Source: Rhea pennata
Lineage: Eukaryota > Chordata > Aves > Rheiformes > Rheidae
Length of the DNA: 64,000 nt
Reading direction: 5' to 3'
Assembly: GCF_028389875.1 (NCBI RefSeq)
Contig: NC_084670.1
Coordinates: 36,105,155 to 36,169,154, forward strand
Shown piece after piece: positions 47,772-59,454 of the stretch (its first letter is position 1; the number at the start of each line of letters is the position of its first letter). Made by a program: the position numbers and the translations under genes. The notes beneath the pieces are model-generated. The model saw only the letters and a list, made by a program, of their open reading frames with translations. It was not told where the DNA came from and ran no database searches.

Positions 47772-50700
47772 CAGGTGGGTCAGCTGATGGGCTTGTGGGC
47801 ATGCTGGGGAGACAAGGCCTGTGTTGCATGTTGTTTGGGGAGCAATTCAACCTCCTGTGGCACACAGCTAGTTACTGAATGTCCTAGTACCAATGGTCGA
47901 CCTTTTTCTGGGATGGTAGCTGCTGCTGCAACTGATCTGATGCATGTGGGAGCTCCTTGTGCAGCTGGATCCAAGTGAGCAGGGTAGTGTGCCACCAGCC
48001 TTTGATGGGGACCTGCTTTTTGAGTTAAAGCCCCACTGGCTCCCTGCTTTTGTTCATGTCTCTGTAGGTTAAAAGGTTTTGTGTAGCCTGGAAGTCCTGA
48101 GGCTGGGGCAGAAGCTAGGGCGCCTTTTATAGCTTGAAAAGCCTTTTCTCATTCCGGTCCCCATTTGGTAGCTTCTACTTCGTCCTTTTTAATTGCCTCT
48201 GTCAAGTGGCAGTTAAAATTTTCTCATCTCTCCTAACCCTGGTGTCCATGGTGGGCAAAACCCGTCTGCTTCTAAAATCCTCGTAACAGTTTTTTTTGTA
48301 ACTGGTTAAGGAAATTCAGCGATGGCTCTTACCCTTTCTGGATCAGTTATTTACTGCCGCTCCTTCTGAATGAATCCCAAATACTTCACCTCTGTACAAC
48401 ACAGGTGGAGCTTAGACGGAGATGCGCGATGCCCTTTAGTTGCTAATGCAGTGCATAAATGTATAGTATCCTTTAAACAATCATCATAGTTTTTACTTGC
48501 TTTCAGTAAGTCCATCCGCATATTGTATTCAAGCTAATCCACCAGGTAACTCAGTATCTTTTCAATCTTCCTTCAATATTCAAGTGAATATGGTAGAAGA
48601 CCCAGTAAATGCTTGTGGAAGTCCACATTAACTACTGTCTTTTCCAAGCACAGGCAAGTAAGGGTGGGCTTTCTTCATCTATTGGAACGCTAAATAATGC
48701 AGCAGTCCAGTCAGTCACAGTAGGATATCCAGCCCAGTGTGGTATTTGCAAAAGTGTAGTAGAGCTGTCGGTTACCACTGGGTGCGGAACTCTAACACAC
48801 TGATTAGTTGCTCTCCAATCCTGTACCAACCAAAAGTCTGCAGGCCCGTCTTTGTCTAAGCTGTTTTTACTTCCTCGTAGAATTGACACGTTGTACAGGG
48901 ATTCACACGCTTTTAGAATTCCTTGAACAAGATATTTTCTTTAATTTGCTTTAGAATGCCTTTTTTTCTGCTTCCCTGCTGTATCCGTGCTACGTGATAC
49001 TTGATGGGAATGGTCCGTGTTGCAACTTTTGTATCTGTATCACCTGCTATTTGGTGAGAATAGTCTAGTGCTGTAACTTTTTAGTGCCTAGAACAATACC
49101 GCTGTGTTAAGCAGGATACAAACAAGTAACTAACAAGGTCATGGAAATCTGTGAGAAAGAACAGCGGTTGGTCACATATAGATTCTGTGGCTTCCAGCCA
49201 CAGAATCACCATGAGAAGCAGTCAACAGGAAGGTCAGAAGCTGAAGAGTAGTGAAATAGCGACCCCCAAAGCCAAATGTGGCCCCCGAAATAAGTCTGCA
49301 TGCGTGCGCAGTATCATAGCCCCGTTATGCAACCGGGGCGGAGTTGGGCTAGACTCCCCGCACTTGCTGGCCCCAGGTGCCGGGACTCCCGCCTACCGCA
49401 AGTAATCATAAATGCCGGAGTTTTCCGAAGGAGGGTGAGGCTGCTACACAACAGAGGACCACGTTGCCTCCTCGGGGACGCCCGAAAAGATTGTGCCTGC
49501 CGACTCTCCCTCTCACCATGCAGACGATCGGGACAAGCATTGAGGTGGTCCTTCTCAAGATTACCATCAGGTCGGTCTGTTTGTAAGTATCTACTAATAA
49601 ACTGCTTGCTACTGAAGAGTGTTTGTGCGTGTGTGTGTGAGTTTGTGCTGGCTGGCCAAACCGGATGTTTGGCCCCCAGGAATCTAACTAGAACACCTGC
49701 AGAAGCATCCATCTGCGAGGGATGGGATAGTGTTTTACTGCTGGGGGCGCTCCCCTCCCCGCTTTGCTTTTCTGCCTATTGGCTGTGCTGATTTCAGTAA
49801 TCCCACCTCTGTCCCTGACCTGCTCCATACCATAGTTCCTTGGGTATGTCTTGTAGGGCTCTCGGTGTTTCTGGTTCAGACCCGTATGGCCAGAAGCTGT
49901 ACATCCCCGCCGCAATTATTAGATCAGCGCCCTTTGGCAAAAGATGCACTTTTGTACATCTGGAGCCTGGAGAAGATGTCTCCCTTGAAAACAAGCCGGT
50001 GAGTCTTCTGCTATCACAAATCTTCGCCATGCTCCCTTCTTACCTGTGGCCAGTCGTAATGTTTTACGTAAGGCCTGTTCCCCCTTTCCAGTTACCCCTT
50101 GTATCAATATTTAATCTTACAATAGAGCACCCTGCAGAACAAAGTTTAGAAGTGACAAAGTTGCCCCTGTATCAATGAAAAACTCGACCTTCTGTTTCCC
50201 TGTTTTCCCAGTTACATGCCCTTTATGGTCTAATTGAGTGTTCCACATCCCATAGACCTCAGCCTCCACTGAGTTTTCCAAGTCCCACGCCTCCAGTCAT
50301 TGGTGGTGCTGATCACCGTGCCTGAATTCTCGTCTCAAATCTCTCGTATCCATTTCTCTCCCAAATCCTCTAGGCTGAAGTGACATTCCCTTTTTCAATG
50401 CCCAGCCTCTCCACAACAGTTACATCTCTTCTCCCAGTCTCCCCTTGGTCTTTGCGCTGCTTCCTCAACTCTATAATTAAATCCTCCCCGGCCTCTGCCT
50501 CATCCTCTTCAAGGAGGAAGCCTTCTTCCAGTCCCTTTTCCTTATAATCATTGCAATGACATCAACGCTGCTGCCAGCAGAGTAGTCTCTTGCTGCTTCT
50601 CTTGCCTCCTTTCTTTTGCTAGTTCTGTGGTTTGTCGCTCTTCTCTTCCATCGTATGTATGAACAGCTACACTCAAAACTTTCTGTGGAGTTTCCCCTTG

Positions 50701-52050
50701 CCATCCGGGCATACATTCCGTAAAGTACTCCCTTATATCAGAAGCCACCTGGTCTACAGATACGCTAACTCATGACTGAAGTTCTGTTGTGTCATTCCCC
50801 CGTATTTTAACAGGGCTTGTTGCAGTCTTCCCCAGTAATCACTGGGCTGTTCCTTTGGCCTCTGCCTGTGTTGCTGTGCTGTAGACCAATTCACTCCACC
50901 TCCTCCTCCTCTGTAAGCTCTATTAGCTTCCACCAAATTTCTGATTGTTCTTTGGCAGGCAGCCCTCTCCCCTGCCTTCTTGTAGTCCCAGGTGGGGTCG
51001 CTGGCCGGCCGCGTGGCCCTCTTTCCTCCCGTTTGCCTTGGCAGTTCTGTGTCTTTTTCCAGTATTTTTTCTTTCTCATCTGATCAAAACAACTCTTTTA
51101 ACAAAATTTGAACATCTCCCCATGATGAGTTATAGCCAGTGCATATATTGGGAAACCCCCGAGCACATTTTTGTGCATCCTCCCTTAACCATTGGCATTT
51201 TACTGTGCCATCTAGCCAAGTCTCTGGGATTCCAGGGTTGTTATCCCAGGGTTGTTTTGTATAGCTGTGCAGTACTGGGGGAGGTGCATCAGCCTCCTCC
51301 TGCTCCCTCACCCCCCCCTCCCCGGCCATCTGCTCCTGGTTGCATTGCAGCTGGATTAGGAACAACATTAGGAACCATTGGATCGCTGCCAGTGGGAGCA
51401 ACAGGAGCTAATATGGGAGGGGTTATGGGAGAGGCAGAGGAAGGAGGTGCATAGGGTGGAATGGATTCCACGGGCAAACTAGTTGAATTGGTTGGATGAT
51501 TTAAAATTGATGCTGAAGTCGCAACCTGAGACTTAGGCAAATTTCTTCAACTGTTTTCCTTATGCTGATCATACGCCCAATTATCCCATGCATACCAATA
51601 ATCCATTTGTTGAGGCTTTTTGTCCTCCAGGATACTTTTGTAGTAGTGCCAATTTCTTTTGATTAAAAGCCCCTTCACTGGGCAAGCCCTCCTAGACAGA
51701 TCAGTGCTGGCCAATCTTCCTGACATAACGTTACTGCTCGTTTCCTTGACAAGCCTACAACCCCAGTTATCTTCTTCCAGTTTTCCAATACCTTGGCTAA
51801 GGGCATCGCCTTTTTCACACCAGGTCTAGTTCCCATTTCCTGACCAGAATTTACAGCAGAGGTTTTAAGAGTCTCCAGGCGGCACCTCCCGTTGCCAAAG
51901 TTCCCAGGCTCCTGAACCACATTGGTACGACATCTTGAAAGGCTGGCCACTAGAAGCCACCAATGTGCTGCAACTAGTGATGCATCCTGTGTTCCTACTG
52001 TTCAGAGTCACTGTCTTGTTACTTGTTGGGAGCTCGATATTGACCTGTTA
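47772..52050 (-). mobile_element. Defective gag-pol ERV, right arm (longer copy)
   Basis: Mirror of the left-arm element plus about 1.08 kb of 5' gag. Minus-strand gag continues upstream through a Pro/Ser/Thr-rich linker (51,289-51,540) and a matrix-like segment (51,675-51,950; 'LAKVLENWKKITG', 'CQEDWPAL'). Then come capsid, the zinc knuckle, protease, RT with the nested LTR and the RT connection. Stops and frameshifts occur throughout. No LTR or env of its own is identified. Confidence 0.85.
48980..49695 (+). mobile_element. Nested LTR in pol, right arm copy
   Basis: Exact mirror of 26,052-26,767, with CCTGC at 48,975-48,979 and 49,696-49,700. The poly(A) signal AATAAA is at 49,596-49,601, followed by a GT-rich stretch (about 49,620-49,650) as expected downstream of a cleavage site. 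Same site and same duplication as the left arm, so it is one insertion inherited by both. Confidence 0.9.
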
Positions 52051-52390
52051 CCTTAAAAACTCAAGTTTAATCACCTACCAACCTCTTGTCAACTACAGGT
52101 TTCACAGCTCTCCCTGCCACAGTGTGTGCAGGCAAGAGGGCTGGTCCTTCTCAGGAGGAATGGCTTAAGCTCAGTGCACCACCCCAGGAATCCGTCAATG
52201 TGGGTCTGAGCCAAGGGGTGGGGTGTGACTGACCCATAAAGCAGGAGCGAAGGGCAGCCTTTGCTTTGGAGAAAGAGGTCTGGCAGAGGGAGGGTCAGCA
52301 GACTCTCCCTTGGCTGAGTGGATCAGCTGTGGGAAATGCTTCTCCCTGAGGTCATCTGAGGAGGGTGGCTGACCCCCACCTTAGTCAACC
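51310..52390 (-). other. Arm-specific segment: gag matrix/linker kept only on the right
   Basis: At the equivalent left position (about 24,430-24,455) the sequence passes directly from 'GAGCAGGAGGAGGCTGATGC' to the 'GGCACTGGGAGGGAAGAC' side. Both arms carry G/C-rich simple sequence at the breakpoint. Because the extra DNA is ordinary gag in the right order, a deletion on the left is simpler than an insertion on the right. Confidence 0.75.
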
Positions 52391-52499
52391 CCCCCCCCCG
52401 TCTTCCCTCCCAGTGCCTGGGGAAGCCCAGCGTTGTGATGGTGATCATGTGCTAGAGACCGGTAACAGGGATCACAGAGGGATGGGGGCTGAACTGTAT

Positions 52500-54190
52500 A
52501 TTGCACTTGCTCTATTTTGCTAAGGGTAACTTACACTTGTAGTGTGGTTAGCGCAGGTTGCTGTATTGCTCTGCTGCATCAAGAACCTGTGTAACATCAA
52601 ACCTCTTCCGAGAAGTAAGTGTTGCTGTTACACATTTTGCTTGGAAGCATCACGGCCTGCATGTGTGGACTGTCAAAAGAAGCTGGTCAGAGGGTATTGG
52701 TCTCTGACCTGGGGGAGCAGGGTCCTGAACTCTTGGGTCCCTGGGAGGGAGGAGTACGGCCCAAACGCCTGTGTCCCCGGGGAGAGGGCATGCTGAACAA
52801 GGAGCAGAAGAAAGTGGAGCTTTCCCAGCTTGTAAGTGCTAGGTGTACCCCAACCTGTGACTGGCGCAGGAGGACGGGTTGCAGGCATAGCTGAGCGTCC
52901 CTACCAAGGGGAAGTGCTTGCAAGGAAGCCGTCAGTTGCAGCTGTAGGTGGTAATGGTGCATTTAGCACTTACCCAGTTGTAGGGGCTAAATTAATATTG
53001 TCTGGTGGCTGTACCACAGGACCGTGGTTGTTACTGGGCAAAATGAATCTTCTGGGAATGGGGTTCCTGAAAGGACAGTCTTGGATAGAGAGCTAGGGAA
53101 GTAGGAAACTAGGAGTCCTCCAACTGCAGGAAAAAATCATCTCCGCACGATTAAGCCGAGGAATCTCCTACAGCTAGCCCCGCTCCTGCCTAACAGCAAA
53201 GCAGTTAAGGTTCCTCAGTGTAAGCTCCCTGCTCCTGCCATGAAACCTGTGGCACATTAGTCAAACAATTAGAGCAATGGGGTATTACAGAAAAAAAAAA
53301 AAAAAAAAAAAACCAACAAAAAAAAAAAAAAACACTCACCATCTAACAGCCCAGTATGGCCTGTTTAAGGAAAGGATGGATAGACAGATAGATAAATAGA
53401 CAGATGGGACGTGCCACGTGACTCTTGACTATAGGACCTTAATTAAAGCAAGTGGCCCTTTAAGAGCCACCATTCCTTAATGTAGTAGAGCTAGCTAGTA
53501 AATGAACGTGTTTTTCCGTGGATGGGCGTGTTAGATAGAAAAGCTATGCTCTTTCTAATCGCAATACAAGAGCAGGACAACCGCAATTTTGCTTCGACTT
53601 GGGGTAGAATCCAATACACTTTTAATGGCCCACCCCAAGGTTTTAGACCTAGTGCCACTGTTGCCTGTGCGATTTTTGCCAAAGAGGTCCTTTATTTTTA
53701 GGTAGCCGATGGCTAGGAGGATGGGAGTCTGCGCCAGAATCTGTATTAACAGAGCTACAAAATAAGCCGGCACCTTCTGATAACACGGAATTGCGAGCTG
53801 TTGGAGGACGGTGGGGGTTTTGGAGCGCACGCGTTCCTGGAGCCAGGGTCCTAGCAAGACCTCTGTAGGATCGGCTGAAGAAAAAAGCAGTACGGAGCTG
53901 GGAACAGAAGTATTGGGCAGCATTAACTGTTTGAAAAGAGGAGATTGTGACTTCCCAGCCTGTGGGTCCCAGCCACCCTATGCACTCATTTACACCGCAC
54001 ATAGCCCCAGGTTTTGTAGTGTGGTCTCCGTATATTGCTGCCTCGCTTTGCTGAATCAAGAACCCCATGTAACATCAGACCTCTTCAGAGAAGTAAATGT
54101 TGCGATTGCACATTTTGCTATTAAGCGTTGCACTCTCCGTGTGTGGACTATCTAAACAAACCTGGTGAGAGGGTACTGGCCTCTGACGCG
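52500..54190 (+). mobile_element. Degenerate ERV pol fragment between direct repeats, right arm
   Basis: Mirror copy of 22,340-24,330 in plus orientation. RT-like codons run from about 53,400 to 53,680 with several stops. A 30-base A-run interrupted by CC sits near 53,288-53,330; the left arm has a shorter T-run there. Confidence 0.55.
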
Positions 54191-54449
54191 GGGTCCCCAG
54201 ACACCTGGTTCCCTGGGGGCAGCGGATGCCTGGATCCGTGGGGGGAGTGTGGTCTGGGTGCCTGGGTGCCTGCAGTTAAGGGGCCCCGGAGGCCGGGGTC
54301 CCTGGGCGAGTGCAGCTAAGAGAGGCAGCGCTGTGTGCAGCGCTTTGCACAGGAGGGAGCAAGGAAGGGGCCCATGTTTCCAGGCGGGGGAGCGTACGCT
54401 TCCTCAGGTATGGGTCCGTGGGAGTCACTCCAGCAGAAAGAGCTGTGGG

Positions 54450-55590
54450 AACCTGCCCCAGGCTGCTACAGCAGGATCCTGCCCTGGGATGTGCCCTGGG
54501 AACTGCAGCGGGATCGTGCCCTGGGATGTGCTCTGGGACATGCAGCAGGATGCTGCCCTGGGCCTCTGCCCCAGGACCCTGCCCTGGGATGTGCTCTGGG
54601 AACTGCAGTGGGATGATGCCTGGGCTACTGCGCCAGGATGTGCTGCAGGATCCTGCCCTGGCCCCTGCCGCGGAATCTGCCTTGGGATCCTGCCGTGGGA
54701 TCTGCCCTGCCCCGCGCCGCAGCATCGGCCCTGCCGTCTGCCTTGGGCTGCAGCCCCGGGAGCGGCAGCGGCAGCTGCTTGGCAGCGTGTGTCGAGATGT
54801 GCCCTGTGCTCTGCCCGCGCTGCCCAGGAGGGGGCCGAGGCCAGGCCTCCGAGGGGCCCAGGTGTCCCGGCAACGGCGGCCTCGCAGAACGCGGATGTCA
54901 TGGCAACGGCGGCCTCGCAGAACGCGGATGTCGTGGCAACGGCGGTTTCGAGCAGGCAGCTGTGTCCGTTACGGCGGTTTCGAGCAGGCAGCTGTGTCCG
55001 TAACGGTGTTTTCGGAGCACGCAGCTGTGTCTGTAACGGCAGCGTCGTCCGAGGCAGCTGTGTCCCTACCGGCGTCGTCCGAGGGAGCCGGCGAGCGAGG
55101 AGGAGGCCTGTCGTCGGGGGACGCAGGTGGCAAGAGCGGCAGGCGACGGACACGGAGCCGTCGGAGGGCGCCGGGCACCGAGGCAGCGCGGCTTGGGAGG
55201 AGCGGAGGTGTCCGGGCGGCGCCTGCCACGGGCAGGGGCTGCTCGCGGCTGCTCGCGGGGCTCGGCGAGGGGCTTGGGCTGGGGCCGGCAGCGGGGTCCC
55301 GGGTCGGTAGCGGGAGGGCGCTGGCGGCAGCGGCTGGGGCCGGGGTGGGGCCGGGGCCGGCGGCAGCGGCCGGGGGCCGGAGTCGGGGCCGGCGCCCTGG
55401 GCTGGGGTCGGGCCTTGGGCTGGGGCTGGGGCTAGGGATGGGGCCGGGGATGGGGCCTGGACCGGGGCCGGTGGCAGCGGCCGGGGCTGGGGATGGGGCC
55501 GGGGCCGGGCCTTGGGCTGGGGCCGGGGCCGGGCCGGGCCGGGGCTGGGGCCGGGTCCTGGTCGGAGATTGCAGACGGAGATTTCAGTTG
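54450..55590 (-). repeat. GC-rich minisatellite cluster, right arm
   Basis: Right-arm counterpart of 20,960-22,075. In plus orientation it runs: about 30-bp 'CTGGGATGTGCTCTGGGAAC' units (54,450-54,735); a 30-33-bp 'GGTTTCGAGCAGGCAGCTGT'-type array with about seven units (54,855-55,100); then GGGGCC/GGGGCTGG repeats (55,230-55,590). Long Ala/Gly/Arg open frames across it are repeat artefacts. Confidence 0.75.
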
Positions 55591-56350
55591 GGGTCCAGGT
55601 GGGGATACAGGACTGTGACCAGGTCGGGGATGGGGCTGTGATCAGGGTTTGGATCAAGGGCCAGGTTGGGGGCCGAGTGAGGGTATGGAACCGGGTCTGG
55701 ATCGGGCACGAGGCAGGTCGTGGAACGGTCCAAGGTAAGGGTCCAGGCTGGGGACTGGTGTAGAGTCTGGGTCCAGGTTGGGAGCTGAGTAAGGGACTGG
55801 TCTGGAAACCAGGTCTGGGTCGGGGACCGGTCTGGGGTCCTGGTCTGGGTTGGGGGCCAGGTCGAGGACTGGTCCAGAGTCCAAATCCAGGTCAGAGATT
55901 GGGAGTGTATCCAGATTCGGGCCCAGATTACGGACCGGGTCGGGGACTGGGCAGGGGTCGGGGGCCGGGACAGGGTCTGTGTCAGGGTGGGGGTCCGGGC
56001 AGCAGGGCAAGGCCCCACAGGGTTGCAGTCCTGGGGAATGGGGAAAGGGCGTGGGGACACCCCAAACTCCCCCGTCAGCTCTGGGCAGCTGGACTGCTCC
56101 CAGGGACCCAGGCGTCCAGGAGGGGGCAGCTGCCCAGTGAGCAGCCCTAGTTTGCTGGGGGCAAGGGAGGAGAAGGGGGAAAAGAGGGGTCACAGAGGAA
56201 GAGTTAAGACAGAAGGGACACGGGAGGATGGAGTGTACTGAAGATAGACAAGAGATGGAGTGACAGCAGGGACATGGGAGGATGTAGGGGACAGGAGATA
56301 CAAAGGATACGGTGGGAGAGAAGGCGCATGGAAGGATAGAGGGGATGGGA
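55591..56350 (-). repeat. Minisatellite block, outer right arm
   Basis: Mirror of 20,172-20,960: 'GGGTCTGGATCGGGCACGAGG'-type 12-18-bp units, then purine-rich 'GGACACGGGAGGATG' units. One segment present on the left ('GACCTGGACCAGG', about 20,808) is shortened here. Confidence 0.75.
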
Positions 56351-57527
56351 GAGAAGGGGTATATGTAGGGACAGAAAGGACACAGGAGAACCAGTAGAGA
56401 GGAGATACCAAGGCTATGGAGGGACTGAAGGGACCTGCACGGAGATAGGGTACAGGACACTGGCACAGGTACAACTCCCCTCTCTGCAGGCACCTCTGGC
56501 CTCTCCCCAGATTTCCCAGCGAGCCTGAGTTGAGCCCAGGTCTTGGGGGCTGCTCTCGCCACCGCTCTGCTCTGGAGGGGCTGCTGTGCCCTGAGCAGGA
56601 GAAGGCGAGGGGAGGTCGCGAGACAGAGCAAGAGGTGGTTTGGTGACGTTCCGAGGCTAAGTGTCCATTTGACTCCATCATTTTGTACTAGAATGTCATG
56701 CTGATTATATGTATTGTTTCAAACACTTTCTCGTGCCTGCTTCCCTTTGCTGTTCTGTGTGCATGGAGAAGATGATGGACTCGACATGCTTCCAGGCTTC
56801 TCCCATTGCAGAAGGAGTACAGCTGCACTTATCTTACCCTTTCTGTGTAAGTAACGTATTTCACTCAGCAAAATGATGCCGTGGCAGTTTTAACTTAGCT
56901 GAAATAACTTCTTCCAAAGCCTACTGCTGTCTAAAAGCACTTGCATTATTGCTCTCTAATGATAACTTTCCTGTTGGCTACTTCAGGTGTGTCTGTTCCT
57001 GGGCCAGCATTGCCCGTGAGCTTAGCCTGTGGTCCTCTGCCACTACAGTAACTTCTGTTAGGATTAGAGCCAGCAACCGTGTTTCCTCTCCCTCAGCTTT
57101 GATTTGCTAAACGGAATTCTTCTGGTCTCCCGTTGCCCGCTAGGCATTTCATTTTTTGAGAAACAAAAACATTTGAGAAACATCTCAACATTTCCTGGGC
57201 CATGAATAATACTGAACACGGAGAGGCAAGGGAGCCCCGAACTAAATACACATTTACAGTTCTTCTGTTGAAAGACTTTCCGTTTCTCATCCCACTTTCT
57301 GGTATGTTTTTGCCTGCAAAAGGGCAAGCTGACACAGTCCGCACCTCCTGTGAAACTAAGGAACACTCGGTGGTTGTACTCCACGGATCCTTCCTTGCTA
57401 TTTGTGAAGTAGAAGAACTGTATCTGACTCTACTCTTTTGTGTATATGCCTCATTTGGATGAAGTTACTAGGTAGGCACCAAGCTGCAGCACAATTGGGA
57501 CTGATTGTTCTTGTTCCTTTTGATCAG
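56351..57527. other. Palindrome flank and upstream part of ATAD2-like locus
   Basis: No assigned exon. A 36-bp exon-like segment (about 56,811-56,848, between CCATTGCAG and GTAAGT) has no family match. I did not find the ATAD2 region that should precede the exon at 57,528, the basic 'MRRRRMRELEDLG'-type segment, so the 5' part of the gene is absent, farther away or too diverged. Confidence 0.4.
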
Positions 57528-57597
57528 GAAAATCTGGATACGTACTGCCAAGGAAAGCAACAGGAAGAAACTCAAGAACCCGAGGCAGAAATTGTCG
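57528..57597 (+). CDS. ATAD2-like exon (pre-acidic region)
   Basis: A 70-bp exon after TTCCTTTTGATCAG, donor GTTAGT, phase 0 in and 1 out. It reads ENLDTYCQGKQQEETQEPE, collinear with the segment of ATAD2 just before its acidic stretch. Its phase-1 end fits the repeated 111-bp exons downstream. The family alignment is from memory and the exon is short. Confidence 0.65.
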
Positions 57598-58788
57598 GTT
57601 AGTTCTGGCTTTCCGTTTTCTCCCCCGTGTTGCAGCCCAGAGCCTCACCTAAAAGGGAAACGAGCTGAACTACTGCCTCTTGTTCTGCTCTTCATAATTC
57701 CCTATTGCCGCAGAGCTTGCAAGCAGTAGGCATGGCCTCCACATGGGCCTCCCTGCCCTTGTGAACTCTGTGCAGATGGTCAGCAAAGAGAACGGGTCCT
57801 TTCCCCAAATGCTTACGAGCTAAGGCAGGGCAGAAGTCAGCAGCTGGCTCTAGACAGGCGGGGAACGCAAAGAAAGGGAGAGTCTGACTCCGAGTGGTAA
57901 GCAGGGACGATGTCAGCACTAGCCTGTTCATCAGGGTTCATGGCTTTTGAGCAGCATCACGGGAATTTTCAGGAAGCAAGGTAGACCACTGGATGTGTAG
58001 GAAAAGCTCCTGCCGAGTACAGAGATCGGCCGAATGTAGCGCTTCTGCATTTGTGTGTTGCGCAGGTAGCTGATGGAAGCTGTTGTGAGGGCCCGTTTGC
58101 CATCGGGGGCTGTCGTATGCAGTGGGAAATGGGATGAGGAACGAGGATAAGTCATGAAGGGCCTTAGTAACTTTGCATTGGATGAGCCAGAGGACACTTG
58201 AAGGTTTTCAGGAGAAGCCAGTTGCTTGTAGAAAGCTGCTGAAAAGCGTGCGTTGACTGGGAGGTGAGAGTATGAGGCAATTCTTTCATGGGCAAAGTGA
58301 AAACTCTGGGATTCTAAGGGCAAGACATTCCTGCATCTCTGATGAAAGAGGAGAGTGCTAGAGGGTGAGGGAGGGGGGCTGGTAGAAACCCCAGACTCCT
58401 TTCCCTGTTTTCCTTGTGCTCTGCCTGTGTGCCCCATGCAATTTTTATCTCCGTCATTCAGAAAGCAGAACTACTGTTTTGGTTCAGACAAGGAAAAGGC
58501 AATGCTAGCCAAGGAATAGAATGAAATTACTCGGAGTGGGTAAGCTGGCCATTGAAGAGGCCACGTCCATTCCTTACCTGGCATCCAGCTATTAATGTGA
58601 GAGGGTATTAGTAAGAGCTTGCTAGGTAGGGATGCTCCATGTTTGGCATTCCGACCATCTTTCACAGAAGAATTTCCAGTTCCTAAACAGAAGCTCCTGG
58701 CATAAACTTTCTCTGTAGGCATCAGACTCCTTTTTTCTCGTTGGGGAACTTCCCTGTTATTGCCCGTGGCAGAGCTATGGCAGAGGCA

Positions 58789-58929
58789 AGATCTGAAACC
58801 ACAGAAGCAGATGAAGTCTTGCTGCTGTCAGGACATTCCAAAAATGTCCCGGAAGCACTACCTCGCAATACTGAGAGGGAACTTTCTGAAATAGCTCTTC
58901 TCATGGTAGCTGCCTCGTTGCTAAGCAAG
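58789..58929 (+). CDS. Possible exon, unassigned
   Basis: Open from a possible acceptor (GAGCTATGGCAG) to a GTGACA donor, hydrophilic at first ('ARSETTEADEVLLLSGH'). It lies in what would be an ATAD2-like intron. I see no match to ATAD2; splicing evidence is weak. Confidence 0.2.
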
Positions 58930-59241
58930 GTGACAGCAGAATGTGGCCCCTTGTTACGCTCATGGAGGCTGGTGGCAAGTCACCCAGCAATTCCACCAAG
59001 GCCAGACCTTTGCCCATGACCTATACGCACGCTCCTCTCTGCTGATTCCGAGTTTCTGGAATGTGTCATGCACAAATGGCTCTGGAGCTTTGGCAGCGTT
59101 TCACATCTTGCGTGTCATACCCATGCTGGTAACAATAAAACCCATCGCTATCTGTGTGGTACCTTTTGGGAGTAATACAACTTGCAGCAGTGTTTGAAGA
59201 GTTCAGTGTTGGCGACGTTGTAAAGGTTCTGCTCTAACCAG

Positions 59242-59337
59242 CTCATCAGAAGAAGGTGAAGAGCAAGAAGATGAAGAAGGCAAAGATACGTGCAGGGGCT
59301 ATAGGCTGAGAGAAAGGAAGGATCTTGTATGCTCTCA
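59242..59337 (+). pseudogene. ATAD2-like acidic exon, upstream 96-bp relative
   Basis: Encodes 'SSEEGEEQEDEEGKD' then 'YRLRERKDLV', the ATAD2 acidic run followed by the Y-x-LRxR motif. This looks the closest of all copies to the ancestral exon. It has a good acceptor (CTGCTCTAACCAG) and a GTAGGT donor, but the junction base count makes it phase 2-2. Spliced to the phase-1 exon at 57,597 it would hit a stop, so it is likely skipped or dead. Confidence 0.65.
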
Positions 59338-59454
59338 GTAGGTTATATGTGCAGTTTCTCTGCAGGGTTGATTTCTTGTGTATAGGGGGGACAGAAGTTC
59401 TTGAAGGAAACTGTATAGGCACCAGGAATGATATCTTAGATATTGTAATTACAG

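Larger units (their letters stand above)
41068..56350 (-). repeat. Right arm of giant inverted repeat
   Basis: Reverse-complement partner of 20,172-34,702, about 0.75 kb longer, chiefly because it keeps a block at about 51,310-52,390 missing on the left. The inner edge at 41,068 starts abruptly inside an LTR ('ATAAGCTCAACGAATCATGG'). The outer edge near 56,350 fades in a pyrimidine/purine-rich tract. Confidence 0.97.

Noticed and set aside
54855..55100. CRISPR-like regular repeats
   Set aside because: The units are contiguous degenerate minisatellite with no unique spacers, and the DNA is vertebrate.
54165..55657. Open frames of up to 443 codons in the right arm
   Set aside because: GC-rich minisatellite translation in several frames on both strands, not conserved in frame with the left arm.
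20172..56350. Palindrome as a pure assembly or library artefact
   Set aside because: The arms differ by many substitutions, a 1.08-kb indel, minisatellite copy number and LTR boundary. A read-level fold-back artefact would give near-perfect copies. Not excluded for the near-identical middle without reads.
57202..57462. 86-codon open frame upstream of the ATAD2-like exon
   Set aside because: No splice context, no match to ATAD2 N-terminal segments, and antisense frames are equally open.
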